From positions 31,751 through 95,750 of the forward strand of contig JASGGU010000005.1 of assembly GCA_047602645.1 (NCBI GenBank): a DNA stretch of 64,000 nt. Direction: 5' to 3'. Each line of letters opens with the position of its first letter. Position 1 is the first letter of the stretch. This stretch comes from JAEYFP01 sp047602645 (GTDB taxonomy: Bacteria > Bacillota > Clostridia > Lachnospirales > Lachnospiraceae). The notes under the pieces were generated by a model, which was given only the letters and a program-made list of their open reading frames with translations, searched no databases and had not been told where the DNA came from. This document shows, in pieces, positions 36,948 through 46,481 of this stretch. A program made the position numbers and the translations under genes.

Positions 36948-37493
36948 TTAATATCTTGGCAGCTTCACCACTGTCATTTCATGCCGCATCGCCGGAATAA
37001 TCTTTTCCACCAAATCCTTTGTTGCAAATTTGATGCTTGATGTGTTGATACATGGATGGCAGCCAATCTCCGTGCCCTCTAGTACCTCTTCATCCACACA
37101 AAGTCTGACTCTTTTTTCCTTGTCATTCATCAGCCCCATGACACTCACGGAACCCGGTGTAATGTCAAGGAACTCTTCCATATAGCATTCCTTTGCAAAA
37201 GATAATCGCGCAACACCCAGCTGTGCGGATAAATCCTTGGTTTTAAATTTTTTATCTCCGGAAATCATCAGCAGATAAAAATCCGTTTCCTGCCTGTTGC
37301 ACAAAAAAAGATTTTTACAGATCGTGGCCTGCAGAGCCTCATCAATCTCAGCACATACTTCCATTGTCATGGCTGCTTCATGATCAATTCTCCGATAGGA
37401 AATCCCCAGGCCATCCAGAAAGTCATAAGTTTTTATCTCTTTTTCCAACCGGCAGGTATCATCCCCCGGCCTTCCGTTCATCAGTTGAAACAT
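36948..37493 (-). CDS. YbaK/ProX-type aminoacyl-tRNA deacylase
   Basis: A 181-residue protein of the prolyl-tRNA-synthetase-associated (YbaK/ProXp) family: RRIDHEAAMTMEV near residue 35, KNLFLCNRQETDFYLLMISG, and a C-terminal GCHPCINTSSIKF. Members hydrolyse mischarged tRNA such as Ala-tRNA(Pro), working in the cytoplasm. The lysine in MISGDKKFK is the usual key residue. Stand-alone gene on the minus strand behind a glycosyltransferase gene. Confidence 0.85.
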   Translation of the reverse strand: MFQLMNGRPGDDTCRLEKEIKTYDFLDGLGISYRRIDHEAAMTMEVCAEIDEALQATICKNLFLCNRQETDFYLLMISGDKKFKTKDLSAQLGVARLSFAKECYMEEFLDITPGSVSVMGLMNDKEKRVRLCVDEEVLEGTEIGCHPCINTSSIKFATKDLVEKIIPAMRHEMTVVKLPRY

Positions 37494-37510
37494 GATCTAG
37501 TTACCTCTAT

Positions 37511-38701
37511 CTATTTTTCAATTAATTCTACAGCATAATCCAGCCCGCGTTCCTTTTGAAGCTTTATAGAAAGGCTCTGAACAGTTTGCCATATTCTATC
37601 ATAATTCTGATCCAGCCTGGAAATAGCTTCTATAATTCGCTTCTCACTTAACTTACTTGCATGTAATAATTTTGTAGATACTCCCAATTCCTCCAATTGT
37701 CTGGCAAAACCCATTTGATCAAGCACATGAGGAACCGGTATCGACGGAATCCCATAGATCATAGCGGCAGATGCCGTCCCAAACCCGCAATGATGAATCA
37801 CTGCATATCCTTGCCTGAACAGCCAGCTGTGATCAACAGCTCCACAGGCTATCATATCCGGCGGCAAAATAAAATTCTCCAGTGTTTTCTGAAATCCCTG
37901 AATGATTGCTCTTTTCCCGGTTTTCAGGAACGCACCGATAAACATATCCAGCTTTTCTCTTTCACTATTACTTTCAAAAGACATTGCTCCCAAAGCCAAA
38001 ATGATTGGTTTCTCACCTTTTTCTAAAAAATCTATCAATTCCGGCTGAGGATTATTATTACTGTCTTCCTCGTACCAATAGCCGGTTACGATATGCTTGC
38101 TTTCCCAATAGGGGTTTCTTTCTTTTACATATCGGCTGACGGGAATCAAATTGTATTTACCGGAAATAATTTCGTCAGATGCTTTCATCTTTGGAAGTCC
38201 ATAGACTTTTCTGATTTGATTGTAGGGTTTTGCCATCTGGGTGCCAATGATTTTTGAGAATGCTCTGTTCCAAACGCTTTGCTTTTTCAATTTTTCCGCT
38301 ATCATCTCTGTTTGAAGTGTAACATTTACTGTAGGAATTCCAAGAACCTCTGCCTCTGTCGCACCCATCTGACTATGGGATACAATAATCAAATCTTTGC
38401 CCTTGCAGGCTTCATATACCTCTTCAGTAGAATTCTGAATCATTTTGAAAACAAAATTCATCGTTTTTAACATGCTCAGGACTGCATTTGAGCTCTTCCC
38501 GCGAATAATGGCAGCTTCGTTCTCTATATTAATATCCGGTCCAATAGGAACAAACTCTATGGAAGCATCTTCTACAAGTCTTCTCCAGCATGGATGGCTG
38601 CCGATTATCGTATGATGTCCTCGTTTGTTCAAAGACCTCGCCAGACATATGTACGGTTGAACATCTCCTCTTGTGCCCATTGTAAATACTGCTATTTTCA
38701 C
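37511..38701 (-). CDS. GT1-family glycosyltransferase (UGT/MGT-like)
   Basis: A 396-residue GT-B enzyme resembling sterol or macrolide glycosyltransferases: N-terminal MKIAVFTMGTRGDVQPYICL, and the nucleotide-sugar-binding C-terminal block with VIHHCGFGTASAAMIYGIPS and PHVLDQMGFARQL. It would add a sugar from UDP- or dTDP-sugar to a small hydrophobic acceptor; inactivation of antibiotics is one known role of the family. No signal peptide. Acceptor unknown; context gives no help. Confidence 0.88.
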   Translation of the reverse strand: MKIAVFTMGTRGDVQPYICLARSLNKRGHHTIIGSHPCWRRLVEDASIEFVPIGPDINIENEAAIIRGKSSNAVLSMLKTMNFVFKMIQNSTEEVYEACKGKDLIIVSHSQMGATEAEVLGIPTVNVTLQTEMIAEKLKKQSVWNRAFSKIIGTQMAKPYNQIRKVYGLPKMKASDEIISGKYNLIPVSRYVKERNPYWESKHIVTGYWYEEDSNNNPQPELIDFLEKGEKPIILALGAMSFESNSEREKLDMFIGAFLKTGKRAIIQGFQKTLENFILPPDMIACGAVDHSWLFRQGYAVIHHCGFGTASAAMIYGIPSIPVPHVLDQMGFARQLEELGVSTKLLHASKLSEKRIIEAISRLDQNYDRIWQTVQSLSIKLQKERGLDYAVELIEK

Positions 38702-38729
38702 TGAATCATCTCCTCGCTCTTCCCATTAG

Positions 38730-39893
38730 TCAACTATATATATGCCACACCTCGTAACCCTGCCTTCTGGCCGAATCATACACGGGGCGCATGTTTTTCT
38801 CCAAAATCTTATAAAATTCATTCTTGGAGTTACCCTTTCTATATAGCTCCTGATTTGCCCAAATGGAATGCAGATTATCACGGTAACATGCTTCATACAA
38901 CTTATGAATTCTGTCTGTTTCATATATCAGTTCATACATCGAATACTGGTTAACTGCAAACCTTTCAAAAAATGGATTCCATTGCGGCAGTTTATTGCTC
39001 TTCGATGAATTCAGGGAAGAATCCATCGGCATTAAATTCCATAATTCATCATTCATAACAAACCTCCATGGTATAAAATGATCCACATCATAGCTATCCT
39101 CATTGACTACTTCAGCTTTGAAAATATCCACAACCGGGCGTATCTTCATTATTTCTTTCCAAAGATTTCTCACATGCGCTAACTTACGCATTTTTTCATC
39201 TATTGGGGCCAATTTATATACTAGCCCCGGAACCTCCGGATTATTGTTCTGCAACCATTTAACCTTATCAAACTGTATCCACCCCATAATTGCAACCATA
39301 TTATCCTGAATCATTTGAATCCAATTATCCCCGAAGTAAATGACTCTTTTGAGTCCATTATCCACGCCGAATACATACGGCAATGGCAAAGAGGTTTCAT
39401 TTAAACGGTTATAGTAAGCCATCATTCTTCCTGCACTACTATCCAGACTAATCTGATTTGATTCTCTGTTCGCAAATCCGGACAATGCCTTGATCGGAAC
39501 ATTTTTTGTCAGCTCCATTTTCTTTGCATGCAATTCTGCGTCGTCATCAAATTCTGCAATTTTATTCTTTATTTCAACCTTTGATGCATTACTCGGAAGC
39601 ATGCTCAACTCATGCAATCTCAATACTGCTCTTTCAAGATTATCCTTAATCTGTCCATCTCCAAGTATTCCGCTCAGATGGACATGGAACTCCAAAACAG
39701 AATACCAGGCATTTGCAATCATTTCATTAATTATCTCATGATAGGATGCCTCATGCTTGTCCTCTGCAATCAGCTGAACAATTGCCTCCAGCCAATAAAA
39801 CTTATAACAAAATGAGGGATCCTTCATCATTTTTGAAAATCCTTCAATATCTAAGGTGTTGTAGTATTTCTTATCAATCAATAGTTCGGCCAA
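38730..39893 (-). CDS. HNH endonuclease domain protein
   Basis: A 387-residue protein with a C-terminal HNH-like nuclease motif (SYDVDHFIPWRFVMND, then LWNLMPMDSSLNSSKSN, near residues 275-310). The first ~250 residues are helical and unassigned. Such HNH proteins with a large N-terminal recognition region occur in restriction-like and other defence loci, which fits the MazG/GIY-YIG-DUF2075 genes about 0.5 kb away. Function in DNA cleavage is inferred from the motif alone. Confidence 0.75.
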   Translation of the reverse strand: MAELLIDKKYYNTLDIEGFSKMMKDPSFCYKFYWLEAIVQLIAEDKHEASYHEIINEMIANAWYSVLEFHVHLSGILGDGQIKDNLERAVLRLHELSMLPSNASKVEIKNKIAEFDDDAELHAKKMELTKNVPIKALSGFANRESNQISLDSSAGRMMAYYNRLNETSLPLPYVFGVDNGLKRVIYFGDNWIQMIQDNMVAIMGWIQFDKVKWLQNNNPEVPGLVYKLAPIDEKMRKLAHVRNLWKEIMKIRPVVDIFKAEVVNEDSYDVDHFIPWRFVMNDELWNLMPMDSSLNSSKSNKLPQWNPFFERFAVNQYSMYELIYETDRIHKLYEACYRDNLHSIWANQELYRKGNSKNEFYKILEKNMRPVYDSARRQGYEVWHIYS

Positions 39894-40247
39894 CTTATCA
39901 TCTCTCCCTCAAGGATTAAGCGCAGAAAGCTCCATGTAAATTATTCAGGTTCATTATCTGCAAAAATGCGAAATAAAAAAACTATTTTTATGCAAATAGT
40001 ATACTACTAATTCCCTGAAAAGTCAGCAAAATCAAGGGTGGCACCGAAAAGGAAACGGACGACGGTAGAAATACAGATTTAGGTGTACTATACTTTTCTT
40101 GTTTAAAAGAATAGGCAGCAATTTTAGAAAAGGAATTAAAAGATTGCGTATATGCGACTGCCGGTTGACAAAATTCCAGCATAAACTCGTGGTATTGCAA
40201 CCATTCATCTTGCTATGATAATACTACAAAAAGAGAGGAGTTTCGGT
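39894..40247. other. intergenic stretch, no gene recognised
   Basis: AT-rich, with no recognisable gene. It holds a probable plus-strand promoter for the broken XRE gene: -35 TTGCAA (40195-40200), 18 bases, -10 TAATAC (40219-40224). Some plus-strand frames read like protein fragments but are broken by stops and match nothing I know. Confidence 0.4.
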
Positions 40248-40406
40248 ATGATCATAGCAGACAGGATACAACAATTAAGAAAATCAAAAGGGATCTCCCA
40301 AGAAGAGCTTGCGAATCAAATCGGCGTTTCACGTCAGGCGATTTCCAAATGAGAAGGAGAACAGACTTCACCCGATATTGAAAAGATCCATCACCTTTTT
40401 AATTGA
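40248..40406 (+). pseudogene. XRE regulator N-terminal fragment with nonsense codon
   Basis: After an AGAGGAG site the frame encodes MIIADRIQQLRKSKGISQEE and the rest of an XRE helix-turn-helix up to QAISK, where the conserved Trp codon has become TGA (40350-40352). The frame continues as EGEQTSPDIEKIHHLF and then ends at 40406, so the C-terminal part is also gone. Its tail overlaps the end of the convergent MazG gene, which suggests the rest was lost when that gene block arrived. Confidence 0.75.
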
Positions 40407-40729
40407 TTATATTTTTCCTTACTGTCCTTCGCAAGATCTACCGGATACTTCTCGTCGTTTCTTCTAATCTTTTCCTGAACTATTTCATCAAGATCTAATC
40501 CACATACATCTGCCATAAGCACACAATAATTCACAACATCCGCAAGCTCTTCTTTTATTTTGTCCTTCTTTTCTGTGCAGTTCACATCTTCACCGCTCCA
40601 CTGGAAGATTTCCAATAGCTCAGCTGCCTCTAGGGAAATAGATATAGCCAGGTCTTTTGGATTATGAAATTGTCTCCAGTTCCGCTCGTCGCGAAATTGC
40701 AAGATCTGTTTTTTTGTTTCTTCTGTCAT
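40391..40729 (-). CDS. MazG-like nucleotide pyrophosphohydrolase
   Basis: A 112-residue all-helical MazG/dCTPase-type protein with the metal-binding acidic motifs EAAELLEIFQW and KEELADVVNYCVLMADV. It would hydrolyse nucleoside triphosphates to monophosphates. It begins 5 bases after the stop of the GIY-YIG-DUF2075 gene and is co-transcribed with it; MazG proteins often accompany DUF2075 proteins in defence-like settings (recalled, not searched). Confidence 0.88.
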   Translation of the reverse strand: MTEETKKQILQFRDERNWRQFHNPKDLAISISLEAAELLEIFQWSGEDVNCTEKKDKIKEELADVVNYCVLMADVCGLDLDEIVQEKIRRNDEKYPVDLAKDSKEKYNQLKR

Positions 40730-40734
40730 GCTTT

Positions 40735-42495
40735 TTATCTCCTTTTTGCTGCTGCAAGAAGTGCTTCTCTAAGTTCTTTATCATATGCATATACATACAA
40801 TCCCTCTACACCACGTGTCATAAGAACTCTTACTTCATGCTGAATCAATGTTTCGCCAAACTGCTTTTTTGTACCATCTGACAGCGTACGATTTTGAGTC
40901 ATTTTTTTATAATTTTTAGCAGACGGATCAAAGACCACTTTTCCGCCTCGATATTTTACGGACGGTCCGAGAATTACTCCGGCATAATTCAAATCAAATC
41001 CCTGGATCGTAAAAGTCGATCCGATCTCATCAATTGTATGCGGTTGCTCTGCCCAGGAGAGTGATTTAATCGCGCGTTTTTCTGTTCTTGTTAGCTCCGG
41101 CTCTAATTCTCTATTCCATGGTTTATGCCATTGCCCGATCATGACTTCCCAGTATTTACTTAATCTTGATTTCATCGCAGCTTTATTGTTATAATCCCAG
41201 TCATAAGATGCAATCATACGTGAAAGACGATGATCCTCATTAGATGCTTTTTGCTTCAAAGCATGCTCAAGCTTCTCTGGTTCGTCAAATATCTGAATTT
41301 CATACTTGCCAAGATTAGACGGAATGTTATTTATTTCCTGTTTCTTTGTAAACCCATCAATCCAATCTATTACATCCTTAGATGCTTTGATACGTAGCTG
41401 ATCCTTCAGCTCGAAATAATTATGTGTTTTCTTCGCCTGATCTCTAAAGCCATTCAAGATCTGTGATTCCCAATATTGTTCTGTTGTAAGGATCTGATTT
41501 TCATCAAACATCACAACCGTAACTCTTGCGCGATCTATAATGTCTTGTAGCTGATTCTTCCCCTTATATGATTGCTTTCCTTGCGTTAAAAGCAAATGTG
41601 CTTCATCAATAAATGCTACATCTACCGGTTCTTCTATCTTGTGATTATTAATAAAAGAGGTCGGCTTGCACACCACTTCACCATATCGGCCCACTAAGCC
41701 AAGCTTTTGCGCAATTTGCGAATACACCGTAATCTGCTCGTCATGATTTACCATCATATAACATTTTAATGGCTCTGTATTTCCTTCCTCTGCTTTTGCA
41801 AATATTTCATAGAAAGTACTACTATTAAGAACTGTTTTCCCCGTCCCTGCTTCCCCTTCTATAAAAATAATCTGGTTCTTCTTTCCTGTATTTAATGCTT
41901 CAAATACCCTTTGAACAATAATGCCTTTTATATTTTCCTGATCTGCTGTTAATTTATGCAGCGGCGATGCCTTGAATACAGCAGAATCTTTTATCGAACT
42001 TTCGCTCGGAAATAAATGTTTGTTATCCCTACGCAGCTTGCTCCATATCATACGAAAAATGTCATCCATTTCACTGTCAGGATAATAGTTACTTTGTGGG
42101 TTTCCTCGCATATTATGAATCTTTTTAACACAGTCTACACTCATCATATAAAGCATCAACCGGTTTTCTATGTCTAAGGTCAAAGATTTATTAAAATGCT
42201 CATGTCCAATTATGTATAAACTTGCATGATGTTTCACGAGTTGATGCGGCCATTTGCCAACATCACTTCGATGATCATAGTGCTGCTTTGTTCTTTGAAT
42301 GACATTATTGGATTCTCCGATATATACCTCATAATCCTCTGTTTTCTTCCAATTATGAATATATACAGTCGGAAACTGTAACATAATATTCTGCTCTTTT
42401 TCAGAGGCATCCTTTTTCAAGTTATCTTGAAATTCATTTAATCCATTCACATCATCTGCTATTTTATGAACAATTGGCTTAATGTTTGTCCCCAT
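40735..42495 (-). CDS. GIY-YIG nuclease fused to DUF2075 helicase
   Basis: A 586-residue fusion. Residues ~45-125 form a GIY-YIG-like nuclease domain (YEVYIGESNNVIQRTKQHY). From ~190 comes a DUF2075 (Schlafen-like) P-loop helicase with Walker A IEGEAGTGKT, Walker B FIDEAHLLL, and the motifs GSTFTIQGFD and VRVLMTRGVEGLYVYA. It probably acts on nucleic acid in the cytoplasm. Paired with MazG it suggests a phage-defence module; this is inference from domain content and neighbours. Confidence 0.85.
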   Translation of the reverse strand: MGTNIKPIVHKIADDVNGLNEFQDNLKKDASEKEQNIMLQFPTVYIHNWKKTEDYEVYIGESNNVIQRTKQHYDHRSDVGKWPHQLVKHHASLYIIGHEHFNKSLTLDIENRLMLYMMSVDCVKKIHNMRGNPQSNYYPDSEMDDIFRMIWSKLRRDNKHLFPSESSIKDSAVFKASPLHKLTADQENIKGIIVQRVFEALNTGKKNQIIFIEGEAGTGKTVLNSSTFYEIFAKAEEGNTEPLKCYMMVNHDEQITVYSQIAQKLGLVGRYGEVVCKPTSFINNHKIEEPVDVAFIDEAHLLLTQGKQSYKGKNQLQDIIDRARVTVVMFDENQILTTEQYWESQILNGFRDQAKKTHNYFELKDQLRIKASKDVIDWIDGFTKKQEINNIPSNLGKYEIQIFDEPEKLEHALKQKASNEDHRLSRMIASYDWDYNNKAAMKSRLSKYWEVMIGQWHKPWNRELEPELTRTEKRAIKSLSWAEQPHTIDEIGSTFTIQGFDLNYAGVILGPSVKYRGGKVVFDPSAKNYKKMTQNRTLSDGTKKQFGETLIQHEVRVLMTRGVEGLYVYAYDKELREALLAAAKRR

Positions 42496-42500
42496 GTATG

Positions 42501-42602
42501 CTATTCCTCGTTCATTATCTTTTTCAATCGGCGTCGATCTTTTGGGTTTTTACATCTCTCGGTGTCAGCCAGATCTTCCCTTTTATTACTTTTACTCTTC
42601 AA
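42501..42602 (-). CDS. possible small ORF upstream of the helicase gene
   Basis: A possible 33-residue, highly charged peptide beginning at TTG and containing REDLADTERCKNPKDRRRL; it ends 6 bases before the helicase gene start. Codons look protein-like but there is no clear ribosome binding site. It may be a leader peptide, a gene remnant or chance. The rest of 42496-42805 holds no gene. Confidence 0.25.
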   Translation of the reverse strand: MKSKSNKREDLADTERCKNPKDRRRLKKIMNEE

Positions 42603-42716
42603 TTTTATTATTTATCCGATTAAAAGTAAACAGCAACATTTATGGAGTTAGCAATTAATGCATCTTTCGCTGATTGGGTCCGGGCCCATCAAACATCTGA
42701 ATCGATTTAATTATTC

Positions 42717-42756
42717 GAGCAGCGGCCTTGAAATCAAATAATCAAGGCCGCTGCTC
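42717..42756. terminator. strong hairpin after the surface-protein gene
   Basis: Perfect 14-base-pair GC-rich stem (arms 42717-42730 and 42743-42756) with a 12-base loop. It lies 50 bases past the surface-protein stop. No T-run follows on either strand; a run of six T precedes it on the minus strand. Terminator or mRNA-stabilising hairpin. Confidence 0.5.
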
Positions 42757-42805
42757 TGTAAAAAAGCGTTCTTCTTTTTTCTATCTCTCTTTTTAGTCCT
42801 TACAC

Positions 42806-45800
42806 TTACCGCTTTTTGCACTTTTTCTTTTTTATCATAATACCAAGGATGCCGGCCACGCTGACAAACGACAGCACAATCCATATTGCGGAATTTTGGG
42901 AATTACCTGTTGCCAGATCTTTGCTCGCTTGCACGTTATCTGCCTGCCCATCCCCGTTTTCTCCTTCTCCGCCGTTATCCGGCTCATCCGGCTGTAGCGC
43001 TGGCATCGGATCAGAGGTCGGATCGGGCGGCGATTCAGGATTCACAGGCACTGCCGACACGTCAAACGTCGGATCGGGCGTCGGATTTGGCGTCAGATCA
43101 GGAGTCTCAAGCACAGCCGTCACGTCGAACGTCAGTTCAAGTGCGGGAGTGAGTGTCAAATTTGGCGTCGGATCGGGCGTCTCAGGCAGCGCTGTCACGT
43201 CAAACGTCAGATAAGCGTAGACGTTTTGATAATTCACGGTATCCTGAGGCGTATACAGCGCCAGCTCCCGGACAGTCCCGACCTCAAGCGCCTGATCGGA
43301 GTCAATCCATGTCCATCCACTGGGCAGTGCCTGCTGTGCCAGTGTAAGTCCCTTCTGTATTTGCATATTGGGCAGCACGGGGATACCGGGATTTGGGGTT
43401 GCTTTCCAGATATAAAGGTGTTTAAGCACCGTTTCCGCTTTATAGCGCTGCGATTCCTGCACCGTCACTTCCACATAGTAAGCCCCCGCGCTAATCGGCG
43501 CTGCAGCAAGAGGCTGCCCTGCCGCATAGTACCGCACAACGGGTGCTGCCCCTATGTAGTTGTTGGGCGTTTGTACGGTAACGTTAACCGGGCTGCCGTC
43601 ATAAACTTTGGATTGCGTGCTGACCGCAAGGCTTGCATCCGCCTTCCCGATAATCAGGTCAGCCGTATAGGTGTGTACGATATAGTTTTGCAGCCCTGAC
43701 GAATTGCTGGACAACGTACCCTGCGTGACAGTTACCGCGTTCACGTAGTAACCCGGCTCCAGGCTGTCATAAGGAAGATCCAATGTCTTAGTCGTATCCA
43801 TCGACGCCACAGGTTGAGTGACAAACACCCCGTCTTGTGTATCCCACCTCGCAAGGCCGGACACCGTATAAGTATACGACGGCTGGAGATGCCACTGGCC
43901 TGTAGCAGCGTCCGCCCGCACCTGCAGTTGGGTTGCTGTCACCATTACCTCACCGTAGGTATATACGATTTCATAATTTCTGCATAAAAACACATTTTCA
44001 TATTGAAGCCCGCCGATCACAAAGTCGGCCCCCACCTCGGATATGCCTATGGAATTATAGCTTCCGGTTACATCAAGCATTGGGTCCAACGGGGCGGCGA
44101 CCAGTGTACCGTTTCCACGGGTAAAATTTAACGCAGTATCCCCGTTTTTAAAATCCGACTGTTTGTACCGAAGCCCATAGGTCAGCTCATCCAGCGTACC
44201 GTAACCCGCCTGCGTGATGGGTATACCGCTTCTCTCCGCATACGATTCCACATGCAGCTGCGCGCGATGAACGACGATCGGGACATATTTTACCGCATCG
44301 TTGTAGTACCCCGTACCGTCTGCAAGTGTAATTTTTATAATCGTTACGCCCGCATTGTTTACGCTAACCGTGCCGCTGCCGTTCACACTTGCCGCATCCG
44401 GGAGGTCCAAGTATTCGTCATGCACAACTGCATAACTGTACTGATCGTCCGCCGTACTGTTACCGGTGCCGGCGTTCAGATTAAACGAATTGTCCCCGTA
44501 CGTCAGAGCCGGAACCGCTTCGGTTGTAATTTCTCTATAGGCTTTTTCACTGGCATAGGTTGCACTCACCGGCGAATTGACGCATTGGTAATTGGCCGAC
44601 ACGCCCGGCAGATAGTACGCGCTGACCTGGTACGTATCGGCAGGTATCGACGCGCTGCTCACTCCCAGCTCTGCCGAGTATACGCCGCCGCTCTCTGTAA
44701 CATTGACCAATTCGGCCTCGCTACCGTTTATTTCAAACCGTATCTGTCCCTCCGCATCCACTGCACCCATCACGGTTGCCATGATGATCGTCTGACCACT
44801 CTCCTTCCTTGCTGAAAGCCCCAGGCTGACACTTCGCTGCTCTATGGCAAAAATAAGAGGCTGCGATAAAGCCTCTGTATAACGCAAGGTTTCCGCCATT
44901 TTGGCCACGACGGTATATGTACCGGCATTCTGAGGCAGCCCCGAAAGCTGTGTCCCAGTTGTTCCGCTGCCCGTGTAATAGGTATGGGTGACGGCTCCGT
45001 TTCCGTTTGTTCTGACCGTAGGGTGTGCTATGGCCGTGCCGTCGTATATTTTGGAAGGATTCTCTGTCATTTCTATGCTGCCCTCCATCTGCGTCACCAC
45101 TCCCGTATACTCGGCGTATATCCGCCAGTACAGGTGGGCGTCCTCGCTTGCCGCACTGGTGATGGCTGTGCCTGTGGCGTAGATAGCATTGCCTTCCGTA
45201 ACGCTGATCGTACTCCCCGTTGCCGCCTCAAAGGTGCCTTCGCCGAGAAGTACAATTAAATAACTTGAAAAGCCGGAAGCCGCTTCAAATGTTGCTTTCC
45301 ACTGCACTGTTTTCCCATAGGGAATGTCAAGCATTAGGGTTTCGTTAACCCCAGTTTTACTGCCGATAACCACAACGGTTGTAACACCGTAGCCAGCAAG
45401 GACCTCTTCAATCGTGCTTTTGATATCAGAGATTTCGTCCGTTTCCTCTATAGTTACCGTATTCCCCGAGACTGTCAGCCCCATCAGGGGCAAAGTACCG
45501 ACCGTGACCGTGATGACGGGGACGGTTATGCCGGACACAAGGGTGTAAGCCTTGGGCAGGGAGGCTGTGAAGGTGTATTCCCTCTCTGTGTTCCCTTCAT
45601 ACGCCGGGGCGCAAGTCCATGTCACCGGCACGGATGCCGCGTCGGCATCCAACGTAGCAGAAAGTGTCTCCGGCAGGTCGAGCGCCGCAAGCACTGTGCC
45701 GACCGGAACATGTTGCTGCGCGGTATCCTCATCCAGAGAGGCAAAGGCAGTTATTTCGCCGCTTGTCAGAGTCTCTTCCTCTCTTACCGTTACGGTGATT

Positions 45801-46234
45801 TGGGGCAGCTGTGCGCTGACCCTGTAACCCGCGACGGCAGCGGTAAAGATGTAACTATCCGCAGCATCCCCGTGATAGGTCGGCGCGGATACCCATTCCA
45901 CCGGCACAGAAACGGTTATTTCTTCCGTGGCGAATTCCTCTCCCTCGGATGGGGTAGCAGGTTCACCGGAATCTATTACCGGATCACCTGCATCGGCTTC
46001 GGCGGCAATGCGCACCGTAGCCGACAGGGTTTCCGGCAGACTCAAGTCCTCAAGGGAAGTGTGCAGAGCAGCCGTTCGGTTTGTGATTGCTTCAGACAAT
46101 GCCTCAAAGGCGGTAATCTCGCCGCTTGCATCAACGGATGTTTCCGCCGCCGCGCTGACCGGCATCATGCCAAGTATCATGGCAGCAGACAGTGCCATTG
46201 CCAGTATCCGCCGGCGTAGTTTGTGTTGGTTCAT
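42806..46234 (-). CDS. large cell-surface protein with Ig-like repeats
   Basis: A 1142-residue exported protein. Signal peptide at 1-~30 (ILAMALSAAMILGMMPVSAA). Two or three bacterial Ig-like repeats at ~35-250 carry the shared phrases SGEITAF and LPETLSAT; then MBG/YDG-like beta modules to ~1000; then a Pro/Thr/Asp-rich repeat stalk; then DLATGN, a hydrophobic segment and a KKKKCKKR tail. That end mimics an LPXTG sorting signal but the L and P positions are altered. Likely an adhesin or wall protein. Higher GC than its surroundings; a two-component system lies upstream. Confidence 0.85.
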   Translation of the reverse strand: MNQHKLRRRILAMALSAAMILGMMPVSAAAETSVDASGEITAFEALSEAITNRTAALHTSLEDLSLPETLSATVRIAAEADAGDPVIDSGEPATPSEGEEFATEEITVSVPVEWVSAPTYHGDAADSYIFTAAVAGYRVSAQLPQITVTVREEETLTSGEITAFASLDEDTAQQHVPVGTVLAALDLPETLSATLDADAASVPVTWTCAPAYEGNTEREYTFTASLPKAYTLVSGITVPVITVTVGTLPLMGLTVSGNTVTIEETDEISDIKSTIEEVLAGYGVTTVVVIGSKTGVNETLMLDIPYGKTVQWKATFEAASGFSSYLIVLLGEGTFEAATGSTISVTEGNAIYATGTAITSAASEDAHLYWRIYAEYTGVVTQMEGSIEMTENPSKIYDGTAIAHPTVRTNGNGAVTHTYYTGSGTTGTQLSGLPQNAGTYTVVAKMAETLRYTEALSQPLIFAIEQRSVSLGLSARKESGQTIIMATVMGAVDAEGQIRFEINGSEAELVNVTESGGVYSAELGVSSASIPADTYQVSAYYLPGVSANYQCVNSPVSATYASEKAYREITTEAVPALTYGDNSFNLNAGTGNSTADDQYSYAVVHDEYLDLPDAASVNGSGTVSVNNAGVTIIKITLADGTGYYNDAVKYVPIVVHRAQLHVESYAERSGIPITQAGYGTLDELTYGLRYKQSDFKNGDTALNFTRGNGTLVAAPLDPMLDVTGSYNSIGISEVGADFVIGGLQYENVFLCRNYEIVYTYGEVMVTATQLQVRADAATGQWHLQPSYTYTVSGLARWDTQDGVFVTQPVASMDTTKTLDLPYDSLEPGYYVNAVTVTQGTLSSNSSGLQNYIVHTYTADLIIGKADASLAVSTQSKVYDGSPVNVTVQTPNNYIGAAPVVRYYAAGQPLAAAPISAGAYYVEVTVQESQRYKAETVLKHLYIWKATPNPGIPVLPNMQIQKGLTLAQQALPSGWTWIDSDQALEVGTVRELALYTPQDTVNYQNVYAYLTFDVTALPETPDPTPNLTLTPALELTFDVTAVLETPDLTPNPTPDPTFDVSAVPVNPESPPDPTSDPMPALQPDEPDNGGEGENGDGQADNVQASKDLATGNSQNSAIWIVLSFVSVAGILGIMIKKKKCKKR
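42975..43215 (-). repeat. Pro/Thr-rich stalk repeats in the surface protein
   Basis: Three degenerate units of ~25 residues built around TFDVTAxxETPDxTPNxT (for example LTFDVTALPETPD and LTFDVTAVLETPD). Tandem arrays of this kind span the cell wall and vary in number between strains. Confidence 0.65.
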
Positions 46235-46402
46235 AGGTATATCCTCCTGTATTGATTATAAAATTACCGGTGAAATCAGTTTATGTGGATATGCGGCCGC
46301 GGATCTGCAGGGCAAAGGCCGCCTGTTCCGATCTGCTCCTGACTCATATTGTTTCCCTCACTTACGGCATACTATTGTGCTGTATTTATGATAGCAGAAA
46401 AA

Positions 46403-46443
46403 AAACACAAAAACGCGAGTGTGACGAAATCGTCACACTCGCG
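46403..46443 (-). terminator. terminator of the two-component operon
   Basis: Perfect 14-base-pair stem CGCGAGTGTGACGA / TCGTCACACTCGCG with a 2-base gap (46414-46443), followed on the minus strand by T-rich sequence. It ends transcription of the response regulator and kinase genes before the surface-protein gene. Confidence 0.85.
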
Positions 46444-46481
46444 AATGAATTTTTTATTATTATGATTTGACAGGGTTACAA

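Noticed and set aside
42717..42756. Hairpin as a transposon end or attachment site
   Set aside because: No matching copy, target duplication or integrase was found near it; a role as gene-end hairpin is simpler.
44252..44815. Long open frames on the plus strand within 42.8-46.4 kb
   Set aside because: They lie opposite the surface-protein gene, are rich in Arg and Cys, match no family and arise from the high GC content.
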